Shown here one piece after another: positions 23,655-38,600 of a stretch of 64,000 nucleotides of DNA. The notes under the pieces are model-generated. The model did no database searches. It had not been told where the DNA came from and saw only the letters and a program-made list of their open reading frames with translations. The position numbers and the translations under genes were made by a program. Each line of letters opens with the position of its first letter. The stretch's first letter is position 1. Origin of the DNA: Tubiluchus corallicola (taxonomy: Eukaryota; Priapulida; Priapulimorpha; Priapulimorphida; Tubiluchidae); the NCBI GenBank assembly GCA_030141605.1, contig JAQGDQ010002374.1, positions 246,001 to 310,000 of the forward strand, given 5' to 3'.

Positions 23655-26600
23655 ATGGAAAGAGGAAGACGTGGAAACAGGAAGTGGAAACTTGATATAA
23701 ATACAGCTGATCTTACACAGTTACAAAGTCTGACTGGGGTCGGACCCAGAAAGGCAAAGCAAATAATCAAATCTAGAAAGGTAATTAGTAGTAGATGACT
23801 GTTATTTAAATACTTACACTTCTATTTCTCTTCAGAAACAAATGAAAAGCAACTAAAAGGATCTAAGACTGACAACAAAAATACATCTTTTTCTATCTAA
23901 TCGCCCAGGTAATATTTTGTTTATTGCACACCTGACCAGAATTTTATTACAAAAATTTTGTACATTCATATACTTACCGGATGTAGTCATATAAAAGCGT
24001 ATTTTTTAATTTAAAACAAAATGCAATGATTATTAAGACATCACTCTTTCGGAGTGTACGCAGCCATGTTTTCGACGACAAACTCTGGTCAACGTTGCTG
24101 TTTTGTATGATGCTTATTATCATATTGGAGGCTAAAAATACCGTATTTTCTGTCAAATTAGTGTATTAATGACCGAGTAGTGTTGCCGCTTATTCCATAA
24201 TTATCAATATACGTTCATGCTTACAAAAAACAGACTATACGATAATTTAGTAATGTGAAACAAAAAACTAAAAAACAAAGTGTGAAATAATGTGCATTGA
24301 AAATAATTTAAAACTTTACTTCTAACTGGTGGGAAATAAACAAACTTTGATTTCAACGGATTTTAAATGTTTCATGATCCAGCTTTAAATATTCACAAAG
24401 CTTAAGAATATTTTTAAGTCTCCTACTGATGTCTTTTGACCTCATAAAGCTAAGACAGGAATAAACTTTTGTGTGGCCTACCTAAGATTTGTCTACTGCA
24501 ACTATAACTGTCTACGTTTCGACAAAATTAATACCCAGAAGTTCTGGAACTATTCGTGTATTCTTGCACTTTTTTTTGTAGCTGAATAGAAAAAAGATTA
24601 AATTACCATTAAGTTACATTCATATTTAAAACTCGTACACCATTTGGCTGATACATTAAAAACTATTGTATATACGATATCAAGTAAGGTTTGAGCTCCT
24701 TGACAAACATCAAAAACTGTTTCATCACGCTTTTGCTAATTTTGTAAACGCAATGAAAATGAAGTCTGCATTTGATTTTTATAATGCTTAATAACATTTA
24801 TTGTACAATTTTTTTATTTTGATTAAGGAATGTTTTAATTTGACCTAAATCATAAGTATATTTTTTTATATCAGATTATTATTATTTACTAATTCCTTCA
24901 TTTTCATTTTTATTTATATTTACTAATGTAAATATAGTATGATATGTATGAAACGTTAGAAACAAGACTGTTTTTAGTGAGGAACTAGGAAGTTAGTATT
25001 TTCACTCGCCAGGACACTGAGCTAGTCATTAATTTTGTGCCTGATCATTTCAAGTTATTTTAATTGTTACACGGTCAATTTGAGTGTTGTTCTTGTTTGA
25101 CTAATTTACTCTTTGTTAAGTTTTTATCTTTTATTTTTGTAATTTTTAGTCAGTAAATCTAATCTAATCTAATTTATGGATGGTTTTTATGATGGTGGTA
25201 CTTAAACATAACAATGAATGTGATTTATCTATCTGCATTAGTATTTAAAATTTAGTGATGTTGCAGCAAGATGGTTGTTCAATTCATGTTGTCTTACTTA
25301 TAAATACATGTCTTTGAACTTTGGCTTGATCCAAACATAGTCCCTTCATATATCTAAGCTTTGCTAAATATTTTTATAACAGTGTCTATTCCTAATTGAT
25401 TTCATCATAAGTATCCCATAGTTTGATTTTTATGGGTTAGGTACAGCTAGTAGGTTTCTAATGTCTAAGGTTCGATGTCATATGCGTTTGGCTTGTTCAG
25501 TTTTTTGCTTCAAGATGTTTGAAGACTTCATGACAGGGCCAAAAATTTCCTGAAATGAAGTGCTCCAAATGCTGCCCCTCGAGATGTCCTGTAGCTCACA
25601 TAATTAATGCATAAGGCTGATCTGTGTGATAATGTTCATTGTCTGCTGAACTTGAGGGATAGTCTGCACTTATTTATTTATGATTTAGACATCATGGGAC
25701 ATCTACAATGTTTTCTTATATTTTGTACATGTGCATGTTTTACATATTTTAAAATTTGAGTGTGTGTTTCAAAATTATTTGTCTTGCACAACAGCTGTTC
25801 TAAAATCGATTGATTTTTAATTTTAAACGTATATTTTAAATAGTTTGTTATTCCGCTCAAAATCAGTGTTTTCATTCATACAGCAGAAAACTTTCCCAGG
25901 CAGATACATTGGTGAAGAGGGTGTGCAGCGGTACTAACTGTTCATTCATGCCAAATAACCACTCATTAATTAGGCATTTTTATAGTAATTTAACATTGGT
26001 ATTTTTTAGCATTTTTGACCTCATATTGCTACTGAGATATTAACCTGAGATATTAGTCATGGTTCTTAAATTTTGTTTGTTTATCATGTGTTTGGTGTCA
26101 GTGCTAAGAAAACCAAATTTTCCAGAATTTTTATGAGGCCAGTGAACGTATGAAACCAGGAGCCTTAGTGGTCTTGCTTTCGCACATGGTTACAGATTTC
26201 TAATACTGTGAGAAAAAGTTGTTTTTTCTGATATAATGGGTATAATTTCTAATTTGCAGCCTTCTTTTGTATTCTGCTCACCTTATTTTTATATTATCTG
26301 TAAATGATGTCTTTGCATTGGCTAACTGCTCTAATCATTTGTAAATATGATCTTATTACTCTGCAATTGATACTGAACATATAATGACATATAAGCTTTG
26401 GCTCACAAGAGGAGACAAATTTAACATGTGGCTTTTTAGCAACTTATTAACAGTTTACATCGTATCCTTGTAGCTATTTATTAAATGACGAAACAGTGTT
26501 AAATAATCTATAGAAAATGGTTGCTTTTGCCTTTTTTACACGCCCTTTGAACGAAGTGTAATGGACCAGTGACTTCTAATATACCTATCAGCTACAGTTG

Positions 26601-29600
26601 TATGATTTTGCAGTTATTTTAAAAACTTTGGTGCAGATAAAAGCTGAATGGTGCCAGTAAGCATTTTTACAGTTTCGATGTGTGCACGAACAGTTGCTGT
26701 AGGTCAAAGGTTAAGTGTACTACAACCGTCAAATGGCGTGTATAAAGCAAAACCGTCTGCTGTATCAGTTCAGTAGCTTCAGTTGTTTTATGTGGACTCA
26801 CATTGTAACCTATACCATTCAATTCGCCTCATCAAGACCTTGATATGCTACATGGTACTATTCGTAAACACTCAATGCATTTCTGTTCCCGACCCCAATT
26901 TTTCCGTTTTTGCCCCCTAGCGGGGTCGCGGATTAGCTATTCTCGTTGCAACATATGCCATTCGATCTGCCTCATTGAGACCTTTCATTTCATATGCTAC
27001 AAGGTACCTTTGCTCAACACTCAGTGCACGTCAGTTCCCGACCCCCATTTTTTGGTTTTTGCCTCCTAGCGGAAAATTGTCCCCCTCCAAATCACCCATA
27101 TTTTGCCATATCCAACAACTTGGCCCCACCTAACCACCAAATATTGTCGCCCTAGCCCACAAACTGTGGGAGCAGATGGATCTTAAAGAAAAATAAATGA
27201 AGACCCGACTGCTCCATGACCTTTGACTCGGCAACTTGAGTCACGTGTATACATATATAACTTTGGCCAGAGAGTCCCTAGCACCCTGTGAGTTTTATGT
27301 CCCTAGCACTCAGCGTGTAAAAGGTCACAAATTAGGCGGTCCCCAAATTTTGCATTTTGGCCCCTCACTCGGGCGTTTAAAGCTTGTCGGCTTTTTAAAA
27401 CCCCAGGTGCACACCTGCCCCACAGTACCCAAATACTTGTGAAAAAAATTTGGAAAATGACGAAAGTCGTAGGAGGAGTTGAATCATAAAGGAAAAACCG
27501 ACCAACGGCCACTGTCCTTCCCCCCTTGACCACTGGTCAGCGATTGCTATACATTTGTACGTCCCCTGCCCAGGGCTACCAACTCTGCGTGTTTGGCGAC
27601 CCTAGCTTGCAAGGCTTACGAGTTATTAAGCGTTAAAATGGCGGAGAATAAATAATATCAAATTTGCACTCAATGAAAAACAGTAAGATTTTGCTATGGC
27701 GAAATCTTAATAAATTACAAAACGTAATTCCTAAGTGAACTCAATAGTCAACCTTTTCAATTAAATTAATTGTAGTTGCATAGGCATCAAAATTTATAAA
27801 ATTAACATCATTATATAATATGTACATCTGCATTTGCATATCCAGTACCTCCCAACTATGATTTCGTCATTTTATGTATATTAATAGCTTTGGCACACTG
27901 CGAGTTGATATCAAGCATTGATTGGCAAGGCCTCTTCATTGCAATGTTTGTGGCATGAATGTACACGGGCTCTTTATTAGGGATATCTGATATAAGATAA
28001 ATGGCTAAATTAGTAGAGTTAAACAGCCAGAATCAATTTAAATAAAAATAGCTCAGGGTGAGTATTGAACCCAGGCAATCAAGAGCCATTCACGTGAAGC
28101 ATGTACGTGAAAACCCTCAGCGTGAACTCCACTATATTTTTAAAATTCCACATTTGATTTGTAAAGTGGCACTTTTTACACAAATATGAATGAAGCTTCA
28201 AATGATGGTCATCTAATGAACGGTATGTTGTCGCAAAAATACAGGAAATTTATTAGATTTTAATCAGACATATTTGCTTACATGACATCATAAATCTGAC
28301 TTGCAAGTGAAATTGCTTATATACCTAGGAAAATAAAAACGGAGTTCATGATTAATTAATGATACAGTTCACGGTTGATGGTGTGCTTTAATTCTATTGA
28401 CACTTTGTTATTGACGAGCCGCTTTGTGTGATCACACCCGTTCGTGCTACCACTATTGACCCACATCTGACTGTCTTGTGTGCTGGTGTGTGTCCGGGAA
28501 ACGTTGTGTGCCTTCACTGCCTTGCACTACAACCCCAGGTACGGGGTGCTACCAGTTACGCACCACAGAACACCTAGTATTACTATCAGAAGACATTCTT
28601 ATAGTACTTTCTATGATGTGTGGCTGTACTGTGCTTGATATTCTGAAGTTTTATTAGTTTTTTATAAGTTTGTTGTTGCCTAGTGTACCCTGAGTACTTT
28701 CTATTAGTTCATTTTTATCCCTAGTAGCTCTGACCTATAAGAAAACTGTTTAAAATCCAGCCCTGAAAGTACAGTAACAATGTCTATGGTGTTAGCTCTA
28801 GTGTTGCGCAAAGCTAGATTTCTTATAAATATACATATGTTAGATTCCCTGAAATGTGATACTCACTCATCAAAATGGCTGTGATTATTTGGAGTTTTTG
28901 ATTTCTAGAGGCAGAAATGTGTGACGCTAGTCATGCTGCAGGTTCGTACTGGAGTGATTAAATGCTCATTTTAGTGTATTTTTTGATTAAGGGAACACCT
29001 GTCCATTCGTTCGGCAGTGACCATTTATTATGGCAGAGGAGATAAAGCCAGGAGATTTAATACATGGTTTAGTCTAAAGAACTTGATTCAGTGCATAAGC
29101 TGTTACAGTTGTTCAGTACATAAGCTGCGTAACATAGAATAGATTAGTTTAATGTCTCTTTTGAGATCATTTATTTGTGTGAACGTACCTTTATTCTTGA
29201 AATGGCAAATTGTTTGTTGAATACATTTTACTTATTCTTTGCAGATTTCTTCTTTTACTTTTCCCTTTTGCCATTTACTTTTTATTTAACTTATTAATCT
29301 ACTTTTGATCATTATTTCATTCATTTGTGTGTTCTTCCTGTATACATTCTTCATACAGGCATTTATTCACTGATTCATTCGTTTTTATTGATTTCCTTAC
29401 TCATCTAATCATTCCTTCGTGTTCATTTAGTTGTTTATTTATTATGTGCTGTTACGGTTAATTTTGTAAGGAAACTGTTCTAAGTAACTTCCTCTTTTGT
29501 AAGTTCACATGCTGTCATTACTCAGCACTGAAGAGGTCATATAGTTCCTTCTTCCTTGTGGGAAAGGAGATTTGAAACGGATTACAATCTATTATTTTTA

Positions 29601-32600
29601 AATAATTTATGCTGTGAGATACATTTCACTGCAGTATATCTCGCTTTGCTTAGTTCTGTTAAAAAGTGAACTGAATAGTTGAGTGGTCATGGTATGTGGT
29701 TAGTAACCAAAGTTGAACAGTGCTAGGTTTGGTTAGCAAATGAATGGGTAACTGTCAAGAAAATAAATTCTGGGAATTTTCATGTGCCATACTGCTTCTG
29801 ATTATTTATTTCATTGTTGCTTGCCTATATATATATATATATAAAGGTTCTCCTCCCACCACAGTTATTAACATAAAAACTGGCCCCTGCATTGAGCGCT
29901 GGATGGTGGCTTCTAGGTACACACACAACAACAGTGCGATACAAACTACATGTATAATTATGTAATATGTGTTACAGAGTGGCCAGTTTTCATGGCTTTC
30001 AACTAATGTTTAATAATTGCATTATTTTGTATAGATACGAGGTGGTTTCGTCAGCGTGAAGGATCTTTCAGATATTCCAGGCATCGGAGAGAACATTGTC
30101 AATCTCAACCGGCACCGTCTCATCTGCTCAAAGCTTGCACAGATTGCAGCAGCACGCCGGGCAAAGGCATGCCGGCGGTGAGTAGTTCTTAACCCAACCA
30201 TTCTTAAGAAAAAGCCTTTTCTGTTTAATGGGATAGAATCTGTCTCAGCTCGACTGCAGGTTGAGAGAGCTTTTTGAGGAATCTACTAACTAAGAGGAGA
30301 TCTCAGATAGCCTACACTTCTTAAGTGTTTCATTGAGAGTACCCTTGAAATTGGCTAAAATGGCATCATATAATGCTATGTTGGTGCTCTCAAGAGCATG
30401 TTGGACACTCGCTGTCTCAACCATTGTGCTACAAAAGGTTAATAACTGTGACTGACAAACTGATCAAAAACTGAGCTAGGTATTATCTCGAAAATTTCTT
30501 CTCACTTTTTCCTGGTCCTGTCAGTTTCTGGCCCTTTTTATGTTTTTTGAAGTGCGGACAATTGTTTTATCATGTGTGTGCGCATGCATGTATGAGCATG
30601 TGTGTGTGTGTGTGTGTGTGTATGCATGCGTGCGTGTGTGCGTGCATGTGCTTTGTGAAACAAACAGATTTTTTGTCAGCGGTTTAATTGGCAACATTCT
30701 AAAAAACTTTCTAAGGTTGGTTTGTTACTGTTATAAAATTGGTTTGTTTGGTGATAATGATTTGATGTAGAATGTCTAGTAGCTAAGCTTTCATCTTTCC
30801 AGTGAGACTCGTAGTTCTGCTAGAACTAAACAGTGGTTGGCCCTAGAACGCACAGGTAAAGAGATGGACCATGGTAGTCCTGGAAAAGAGAAACCGTCTA
30901 CTAGTCATCCAAATCAACACTTAAAAGAGGTGGCTGACGAAGAAGATGATGTTCCGCCTGAATGCACTGACACACCGTCACCATCTGCATGTGTGAGTAA
31001 AATGATCATCATCAATGGTGACTGTTAAGGATTAGCTGATGATAACGATGATGATAGTGATGATAATATAATGAGATGGTGACAAAATTTATTTAGTTTT
31101 AAAATCATTTTCTTATTAAAGAAATGAAGGAGTGAAGCGTCACTCGGGCAGCTAACAGCTAGCTAACATCTTCACTGATGGAGCACCATGGAGACTGAAG
31201 TTAAACCGCAAAACTCGTAAAGCATGCTAAATGCTGATTTCTACTTGCCTTAATGCAGAATTGGTTTTATAGGCACACATTAGGCTTAGAACCTTATTTA
31301 TCTTTTCGTTACCATATTGTTGCTTGAACGGCTTACAAGATATTTATCGTGATCATAACTTTACGCACTTACTGAGATTTAGCAGTTGCATGTGATGTGA
31401 AGAAAAAGTATTATCCACCATGGTTATTATTACTAACCACCGAAAGCTTCTCCATCTTTCATTATGAGTGCTGTCACAAACATGAAGCAGTTATGTCAAG
31501 TTATACTTCATTTGAAGCACTCTCAATCAGTCATTGCTTTAGAATAGCCATGCAGAATATGCCAAGAGAATGCTCCGGTTTGCTTATGATATAATTAATG
31601 CTGCATTGATTTATTAATTTGTTAATCAGTTCACTTTTAAAGATGTTCTTGGTTTAATGAACTTAATACTGATCCTGTATGTAATAGCTCAGTGTTCCAA
31701 GATTTGCATTTCATGCCTATTCGTGCACACATAGGCACATGCCATAATTGGGTTCCTTGAATTTTTAAGTATTAGTTTGTGGGAGCTAATTTCAAACTTT
31801 AGTTAAACAATCTTTTAAAATAGTAACATCTACAATAGTCTTCTGGAGATCTAATCCGATGCTTTTAATACTATCAGTCCAGTACCACAGCCGTCTGACG
31901 GTGCTGCTGGTTAGTTTTTGCTGCCCAGCAAAAAATTGTAATGTATCCTGCTTATCAACTTTTGTTGTGGGCATTCAGCTAAAATTGTTAGCATGCCATG
32001 ATTGTCCAATTTTTTTATCATTTCTTTGAGGACGTGGTTTGCACTCTTGTGATAAAGATTTTGTGCCATCGTTCACACGAGTGCTTCAGCAGAAACCCAT
32101 GTGTTAGAAAAATGTTGTTAGGAATTTTATTATGTTTTTCAGACAAGTCTTATTGGCCATTAGGTCAGTAAGAATTGTAACTGTACCGTCCGCATCTTGA
32201 GCTCTGCTTAGAAAAATATCAATTAAGCCTCTAAATGTATTAAACCATAAACATATGATAGTTATATTTTGCTTGTGACATTGTCTCCACAGGCATTTTT
32301 ACATTATATAGCTGGTCCTTTGTGTGATTGTAATATACAATTGTCGTTTTTTACAGACAACGCCACTTTTGGAAACCACCAGTGCAGTGACTTTATTACA
32401 CCTTAAGAACACAATGGCTACTACTTGCGCCTCAGACAACGGAGACAGTGATACTGATGATGATGATGGCGATGATAATGATAATAGTATTGGCGAGAGA
32501 GAGCAGAGTGACATAAGCGACATAGAAGCTGATGAAATAGCGGCAGCTAAACAGAACACTATAGTCGATGAACATACAGAAAAAATCAGGCAGCGCAAAT

Positions 32601-35600
32601 TGGTAAGTGATTTTGTTGTTTGCTTTCTGCACCAAGATAATCAGGCAGCGCAAATTGGTAAGAGATTTTGTTGTTTGCTTTCTGCACTGAAATAAGCGTA
32701 TAAAAATATGGAAAATTGATCTAATACATGTAGATGATTACATCTTGTTGTGCATTCAAACTAATGCACTGTATTTTGGGGCAAGCTGCATAGCCAAGTG
32801 GTCACTTGTGAATATTTCTTGACTGTCTGGGTTCAATACTTGTGTAAGTTTTATGCATCTTATTGGTTGTGGCTGGATATACCTCATAGAAGATGTACGT
32901 CATCACTCGGATGTCCCTACTGTTGATGATGGCTTGTCTTAGAGAGTTACCTGTGATAATGAGCTAGGTTTTCGTCCTACCACAACCATTGTTTCTTGAG
33001 TACACGTGTTGGTAAGTGAGCGCTTGCGATTATGACTTGCAGTGTGGTGAAGTGTGTAAAAAATGAAAGGATCGTATGTGGTATTGTTTACTGAACTCAC
33101 AGACATAACCACATCCCACCGATGAATGAGATAACCTAGAAATAATGTTGTTGAAAAGCCAAGTGAAGTATGGCAGAATACATGGAAAATATGGGCTGTG
33201 AGGTTAGGATTGGTAACGAGGTGTGACACAGGCTACTGACAGATGATTATATCTGAGCACTATAGAAAAGCACTGTATAAGTAAGAATGAGAATGTACAT
33301 GTAGAATCAGTTAACATACTGTTGGCAATTGAAGGCCATATTCCCAGTCTATGAAGTTTACCATAACAGGTATTTTTTGATAAATTGTGCTGAAGTCTAG
33401 GACATGCACATGCACGGATTTAGTTAGCTTTCAAGTTTTAACTTTTGTGTTTTTGATGCTTATAAAGGCAGTAAATAACTGTTCAAAAACGATAAGCTAG
33501 CCAACTGAACTTTATTTGAATGACATAACATTCAACAGTAGTTGGATGTTTTTCAAGCTGATAATGATGTGATGTGTTGTCACCTTCTCTCATCTTTAAA
33601 GATACACAAGTTATCAGTATTTAATTAAGATATAGTAGCAACTCATTATACATTTGTAAAACAAAGATTTTAGAACTTAGGGAAGTTATTCACCTAACTA
33701 AATTGATATGTTTATTTGCCGCACATGTAGCAGTTAATGTGATCAATTTCCATCCACGTTGCTTTCCTAGTCGTTGTCGAGACAATGCTCAGGTAAATGA
33801 ATACATGAGATCAGAGGTATGCATAAGTGATTGAGGTCAACTGTTCCAACATTATACATGAATGTTCACCATGACCAAACATTTGTTTAATGCCTTATGT
33901 TGGTACGTTGTTAAGATGCTTGGCCATGCTGTTCATCATTTACTGTAGAAGTGTTAAGATTGCAAATTGTCATTAAGTGGCATAAAGTTGTTAACTGTAG
34001 CTGCAAGTTTGTGAGTATTTATGAAAATTGTAAAGGTCTGTACCCTAACTAATTTCGTTTTTTCATATGCAAGTATTTGCTCATTGTATGACTCGCTGAA
34101 ACTGGATAGTTAAACTGTGAATGAAAAATCAGGAACTAGTTCTACCCACTTCTCAGGAATCACCATATTCAGTGAAGGTGTCAAAAATTTGGATTTTGGA
34201 GAAGTAAAACAAGCTTATCAGAACTTAGTTGTTGCAGAACTTAGTTGTTTTGTTTCCGGGCTTTACACTACTCTATCGTTTAACAGCCCTAGATCACACC
34301 AAGTCTTGTACCCAGCAGCCGTGTAAATTACATCAGTCATCTAAAAAGAGCTTTATAATGATTTCCAAACATTTTGACTACATACTAGTGTTCAAGAGCG
34401 TAGCCAGGTCATAGAATTAGAAGTAGCAAGCACATAAAAAAGGCACCGTCACATTTACCAAACATTTTTTAACGCATTAATTATACATTTTTGGTTTGTA
34501 TTTAAAATCAAAACATGAGGAAAATGTAGTTCTAAAGTACATAACTATTGTGTTATATTTAAAATTAAAACACAATGAAAAGTTTTATAGTAAGCTCATA
34601 AATCTCAAAATATACTAAAATGTGTGTTATTTAATTACTTTGATTTTACATGTAAAAAAAAAGATTCAACTTTTATCGCACAAGAGAACTAAATAGTTAA
34701 AAAATTTCAAAAGGCTCCAATTTTGAAATATGTGCTTGGGGAAGCAGTGGTTCCCCTTACTCCCCTATTAGCTATACTACTGTTAGTGTCTTATATGTCC
34801 ACATGTATTTAGTTGTGCCACATACAAGGACATTGAATTTCACGTTCACCAATTTCATCTCCCCCATTTTTGAAGGTGCATAATTTTAGTCGGAATATTT
34901 ATCACGTGTTTATAATCACTATTTCACTCTTTTGTTAAAATGTGCTATATAAATTTGCTTTTGTTTAAAAAAATGCTTATGTTAACAGTGCAGTGAATGC
35001 ACAGTATATTAATTTTGGTATTTAACATGGGCTGTTTCGGCCTGTTTGGTGCTCAAGGCAGAATAAACTGGTGGCCTTTGGTCACTTTGCTATCCTCAGT
35101 CTAAATGTCTTTATGAGAACTGTGCGTTTGTATGTTTTTGTGATTACCGCGAGACATACATAGTTTCGTATTGCTTTTCACATTTGTTGTGCTGCAAACA
35201 TGCTGTGCTATGTTATTTTCTTACGATAATATTGTAATCAAAAATTCGCACTTTTTTGCACCACCTGACACAACAATATTTTTTCTACTTGCAAAAATAG
35301 CAGAAATTTCATTTTTAAGAAGAATTTAAATTATTCTGATTATTTTATTCGTGAACATTACAAAATTGATAAGTATGAGACTTTTGCTCAGCTTTAGGAG
35401 AAAGTGACACAAGTTGTACACAAAGCACGTGTGCCTTTGTCAGGTAATTGGGTTTTGCCCTCGAGCTAAAATCTAGAAATATTTAACCCCGCTTAATGCA
35501 GAGGTTAAAATGTTTTGTGCTAGATTATGATATGTCAGAGTTCATTTTTTAACATTTCCAAAACCATGTTGGATATATATTTAACTATGCCATTCTTGAG

Positions 35601-38600
35601 TTCATAAGCCCTGCAATGGATGTGATATATTAAAATGTGTATATGTACTAACATATATTAGTTTTTGGTACTTTTTTAATTCAAAATTTGCTAAAGTTTT
35701 TTCATAATAAAATACCATTTTCAAACTTTGAAGCATTCGGTTGCTTGTTTATCTTGCATGATCACAATTTTTTTAATGTCTAGTGATCTTGTATGTGAAT
35801 CTTATGTTTTGTTGAACTGATGTTAGCACATTGATTGTGTATACATGTTTTTATTTACCATTTATTCGTATATGTTTAGCACAAACAATACAGTCACGTT
35901 AGTGAACTAGTGCAGAAAAGTATGCAACGTTAGCCTTATTATAACACACTCGCACAATATACAAAAAAAAAATTGAATAAATTTTTAAATGCTAATGAAT
36001 TAGTAATATACTATGTCAAAATACATAAACAATGTAAATAGGTAGAGTTTCACAATACTGTTTTTAACTCACAGTACTGTTTTTAACTCACAGTACTGTT
36101 TTTAACTCTGTGTGTCTCTCTATCTATCTTCATCTGCTTTCTTGCCTATGCTTTCAATGTTTTTTCATACTTTTTCTTCCTTTCTTCACATATCCACAAT
36201 GCTTTACACAAGTATGTTTACTTCTCAAGTACCTCACTTACATACTTGCTTTTTAAAGCTCTGATTTAATTATACAGTATCATTGTTGTTCAAATGTATG
36301 TAATTATGTGGATCTAATAATCTTATAAATCTGTGAAAGCGAATACAGTTTTTTAAATATACAAATTTATGGTAGCCAGGAATGACAGCTGTTAGTGATT
36401 AGAATTGATTATTCACTAATTGATTAAATGAGTGCTTGATTTGTTGCATTAAATAACAATACACGTAACTTGCAAACTGTTACGAACATTCTGCCCTAAC
36501 TAATGCGTTGTACTTTTTATTCATCCACGAAATTTAGCAGATTACAGTTTGCTGTGATCAGATCCTATTGATATAGGAATTGATTTTGTGAATGACAACT
36601 GCCTGCGTTTTGATTGTTCGCGGTTATCGACAAATACCCATAAAGGCGTGTTGAGTTGCATGACCCCCTTACCTAATTTCACTTTTTCTGCAAGCAGACC
36701 TGCTGCCTCTTGTCAAAATTACGTATGTAACTAAAATGTCCGACGCGTTGCGTAGTTGTGATGTTTTTTGTATGTTCAGTGTTGGTTACAATCCAAGCTG
36801 TCATTGACATTGTAAGTGAATAATTTATAAAGACGTTGTTATTGTTGTTCTTTTTTTTGAAAACTTGACATTGAATGAGTGAGCATTATCGTCGGTAGTT
36901 TAATTTTATTTTGCGAATCTTTAAGTGAAGTTGTCCAGGCTGTTGTTTTCAGTTGCTACTTTTCATACAGATATTTGGTTTCCAATATGAAGTAATCACA
37001 TTTTCATTATTCAAATAAACTAAATTTGCTAATTAATTTTTAATCGGTATTTTACTTTTATGTTGTTACTCAAGGCTATTAATTAAAAATAATTGTTGTT
37101 TTATCAGACAATTGGAACTAGCAGTGAAAAAAAACTTAGTCGCAGCTCTTACATGTTCGGGATACTGTATGCATGTAATTAATAATTTCAATTATACGAA
37201 TTTGTTAAATATAATGTCATTTTAAACAATTGTTAATCATAATCGTTTGTCTAATCATAATAAGCTATAAATGTCTAATAGCTAGCCTATTAAAAAACTA
37301 AAAAATTAACAGTTGGCTCTAAGATACGATCTCTCTTAATGTCCATGCACTGGCTAATGTTTGTTGTTGTCGTTGTCTTTGTTTGCTTTCAATCACGTTT
37401 GCACTAGTCACACATAACTTTTATATTATTGGTACTAGTTTATGGTGACAACAGTAATTATAACTTAGTAATGCATATATTTATTACGTAATATATATAG
37501 TTCAATTAATGCCACGCAGGCAAGATGTGTTAGTCAACTTATCGCGCACAGTTAATTAATTAATTAATAAATCGATTAATGTTAGCTTTAATGAAGATTG
37601 GTTACTAGTGTGAACGGTTTTTCAATTTGCAATTTGACCGTGCACGCATGCTGAGAATGATTTTCATTTACTGCGTGCTCAATGCTCACAAGCGCACAGT
37701 CCGCTGAGAGTTTTCTCACGCATATGCGTGCGTGAGTGATTGACATCTGATCAGGCGGCCGTTCTCTGCATTAAACTGTTTACTTTGCATAAAAACGGCG
37801 CTCAAAACAAGCGAGTATTGTATGCGAAAACGCTGCTTTGTGTTATTATGACAGTTTTTATTGTATTACAGCATATTATACAGGCAATTAAGTGCCCTGG
37901 CTGTGGTCGAGAAACACAGCTTGCCTTGTCGGCGCAGAGCGGCCTTGAGCGCATCTTACTGGCGTGGAACATCTTGATAGGAGAAAAACTTTGCTGAGTT
38001 GTTCTCAATATGTCTTTAGTGCCAGATTTACTAGATGAAGATAGACGCTGCACAGTTTAGCACTGATTACACAAGTTCTGCTTATTATCCTTGAGGCGGG
38101 GTGGGGCAGGCTATCTCCTTGAAGCAGCCCAGTCGTTATTCTTAATAAGTATTCGGGTGATTGGAAAATGGAAATTGTCTTTAATTTTTATTAACAGATT
38201 TCTTTCTTTTTGGTATTTGATAGACGTTAGTTTGCCTGCCGCCTTTTAGTACAGACCTTGGACTAGCTGCTCTCTGGTCGATCCTATTGTGACTTTTCAT
38301 TGGTTAGATAGATAGATTTTTTATTTTTAATATCCCTGAAGCTTGCATACTGATGTACGTTCACCTGCTCAGTTTATTCAAGAAAATTTGCTGAAGCGAC
38401 TTTCAGACTTAAAGCTTCTAGCATGTTGGAACTTAGAAATGTTTCACATTAAAAGCATTCAAAGCAAGAATCCCAGTAATTAGGTGCTGCAGTTGAATAA
38501 TTTCTAGCAATTGCGTGTTATTTGTATTTGTATGCCTGCACTTAGTGTATGTGAATGCTCACAGTGTCCCTACTTTGCCGTCAGGTACTAGCCCGTTGCA

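Larger units (their letters stand above)
23781..30034. other. FBXW7: first coding intron of FBXW7 (6.3 kb)
   Basis: AT-rich, no nested gene found. It holds a tandemly duplicated GC-richer stretch (26817-27071) continuing with related text to about 27600, a possible SINE piece near 28061-28110, pyrimidine-rich DNA at 29240-29460 and a short TA microsatellite at 29827-29843. Confidence 0.6.

Noticed and set aside
32603-32695. Read-through extension of FBXW7 coding exon 4 beyond the first donor
   Set aside because: It ends in stop codons or a frame shift. The first donor is the better match and keeps phase with exon 5.
37740-37997. 85-aa frame with a hydrophobic segment, considered as a counterpart of the membrane-anchored vertebrate FBXW7 beta exon
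   Set aside because: It ends in a stop without a good donor in phase, and shows no similarity to the beta exon.
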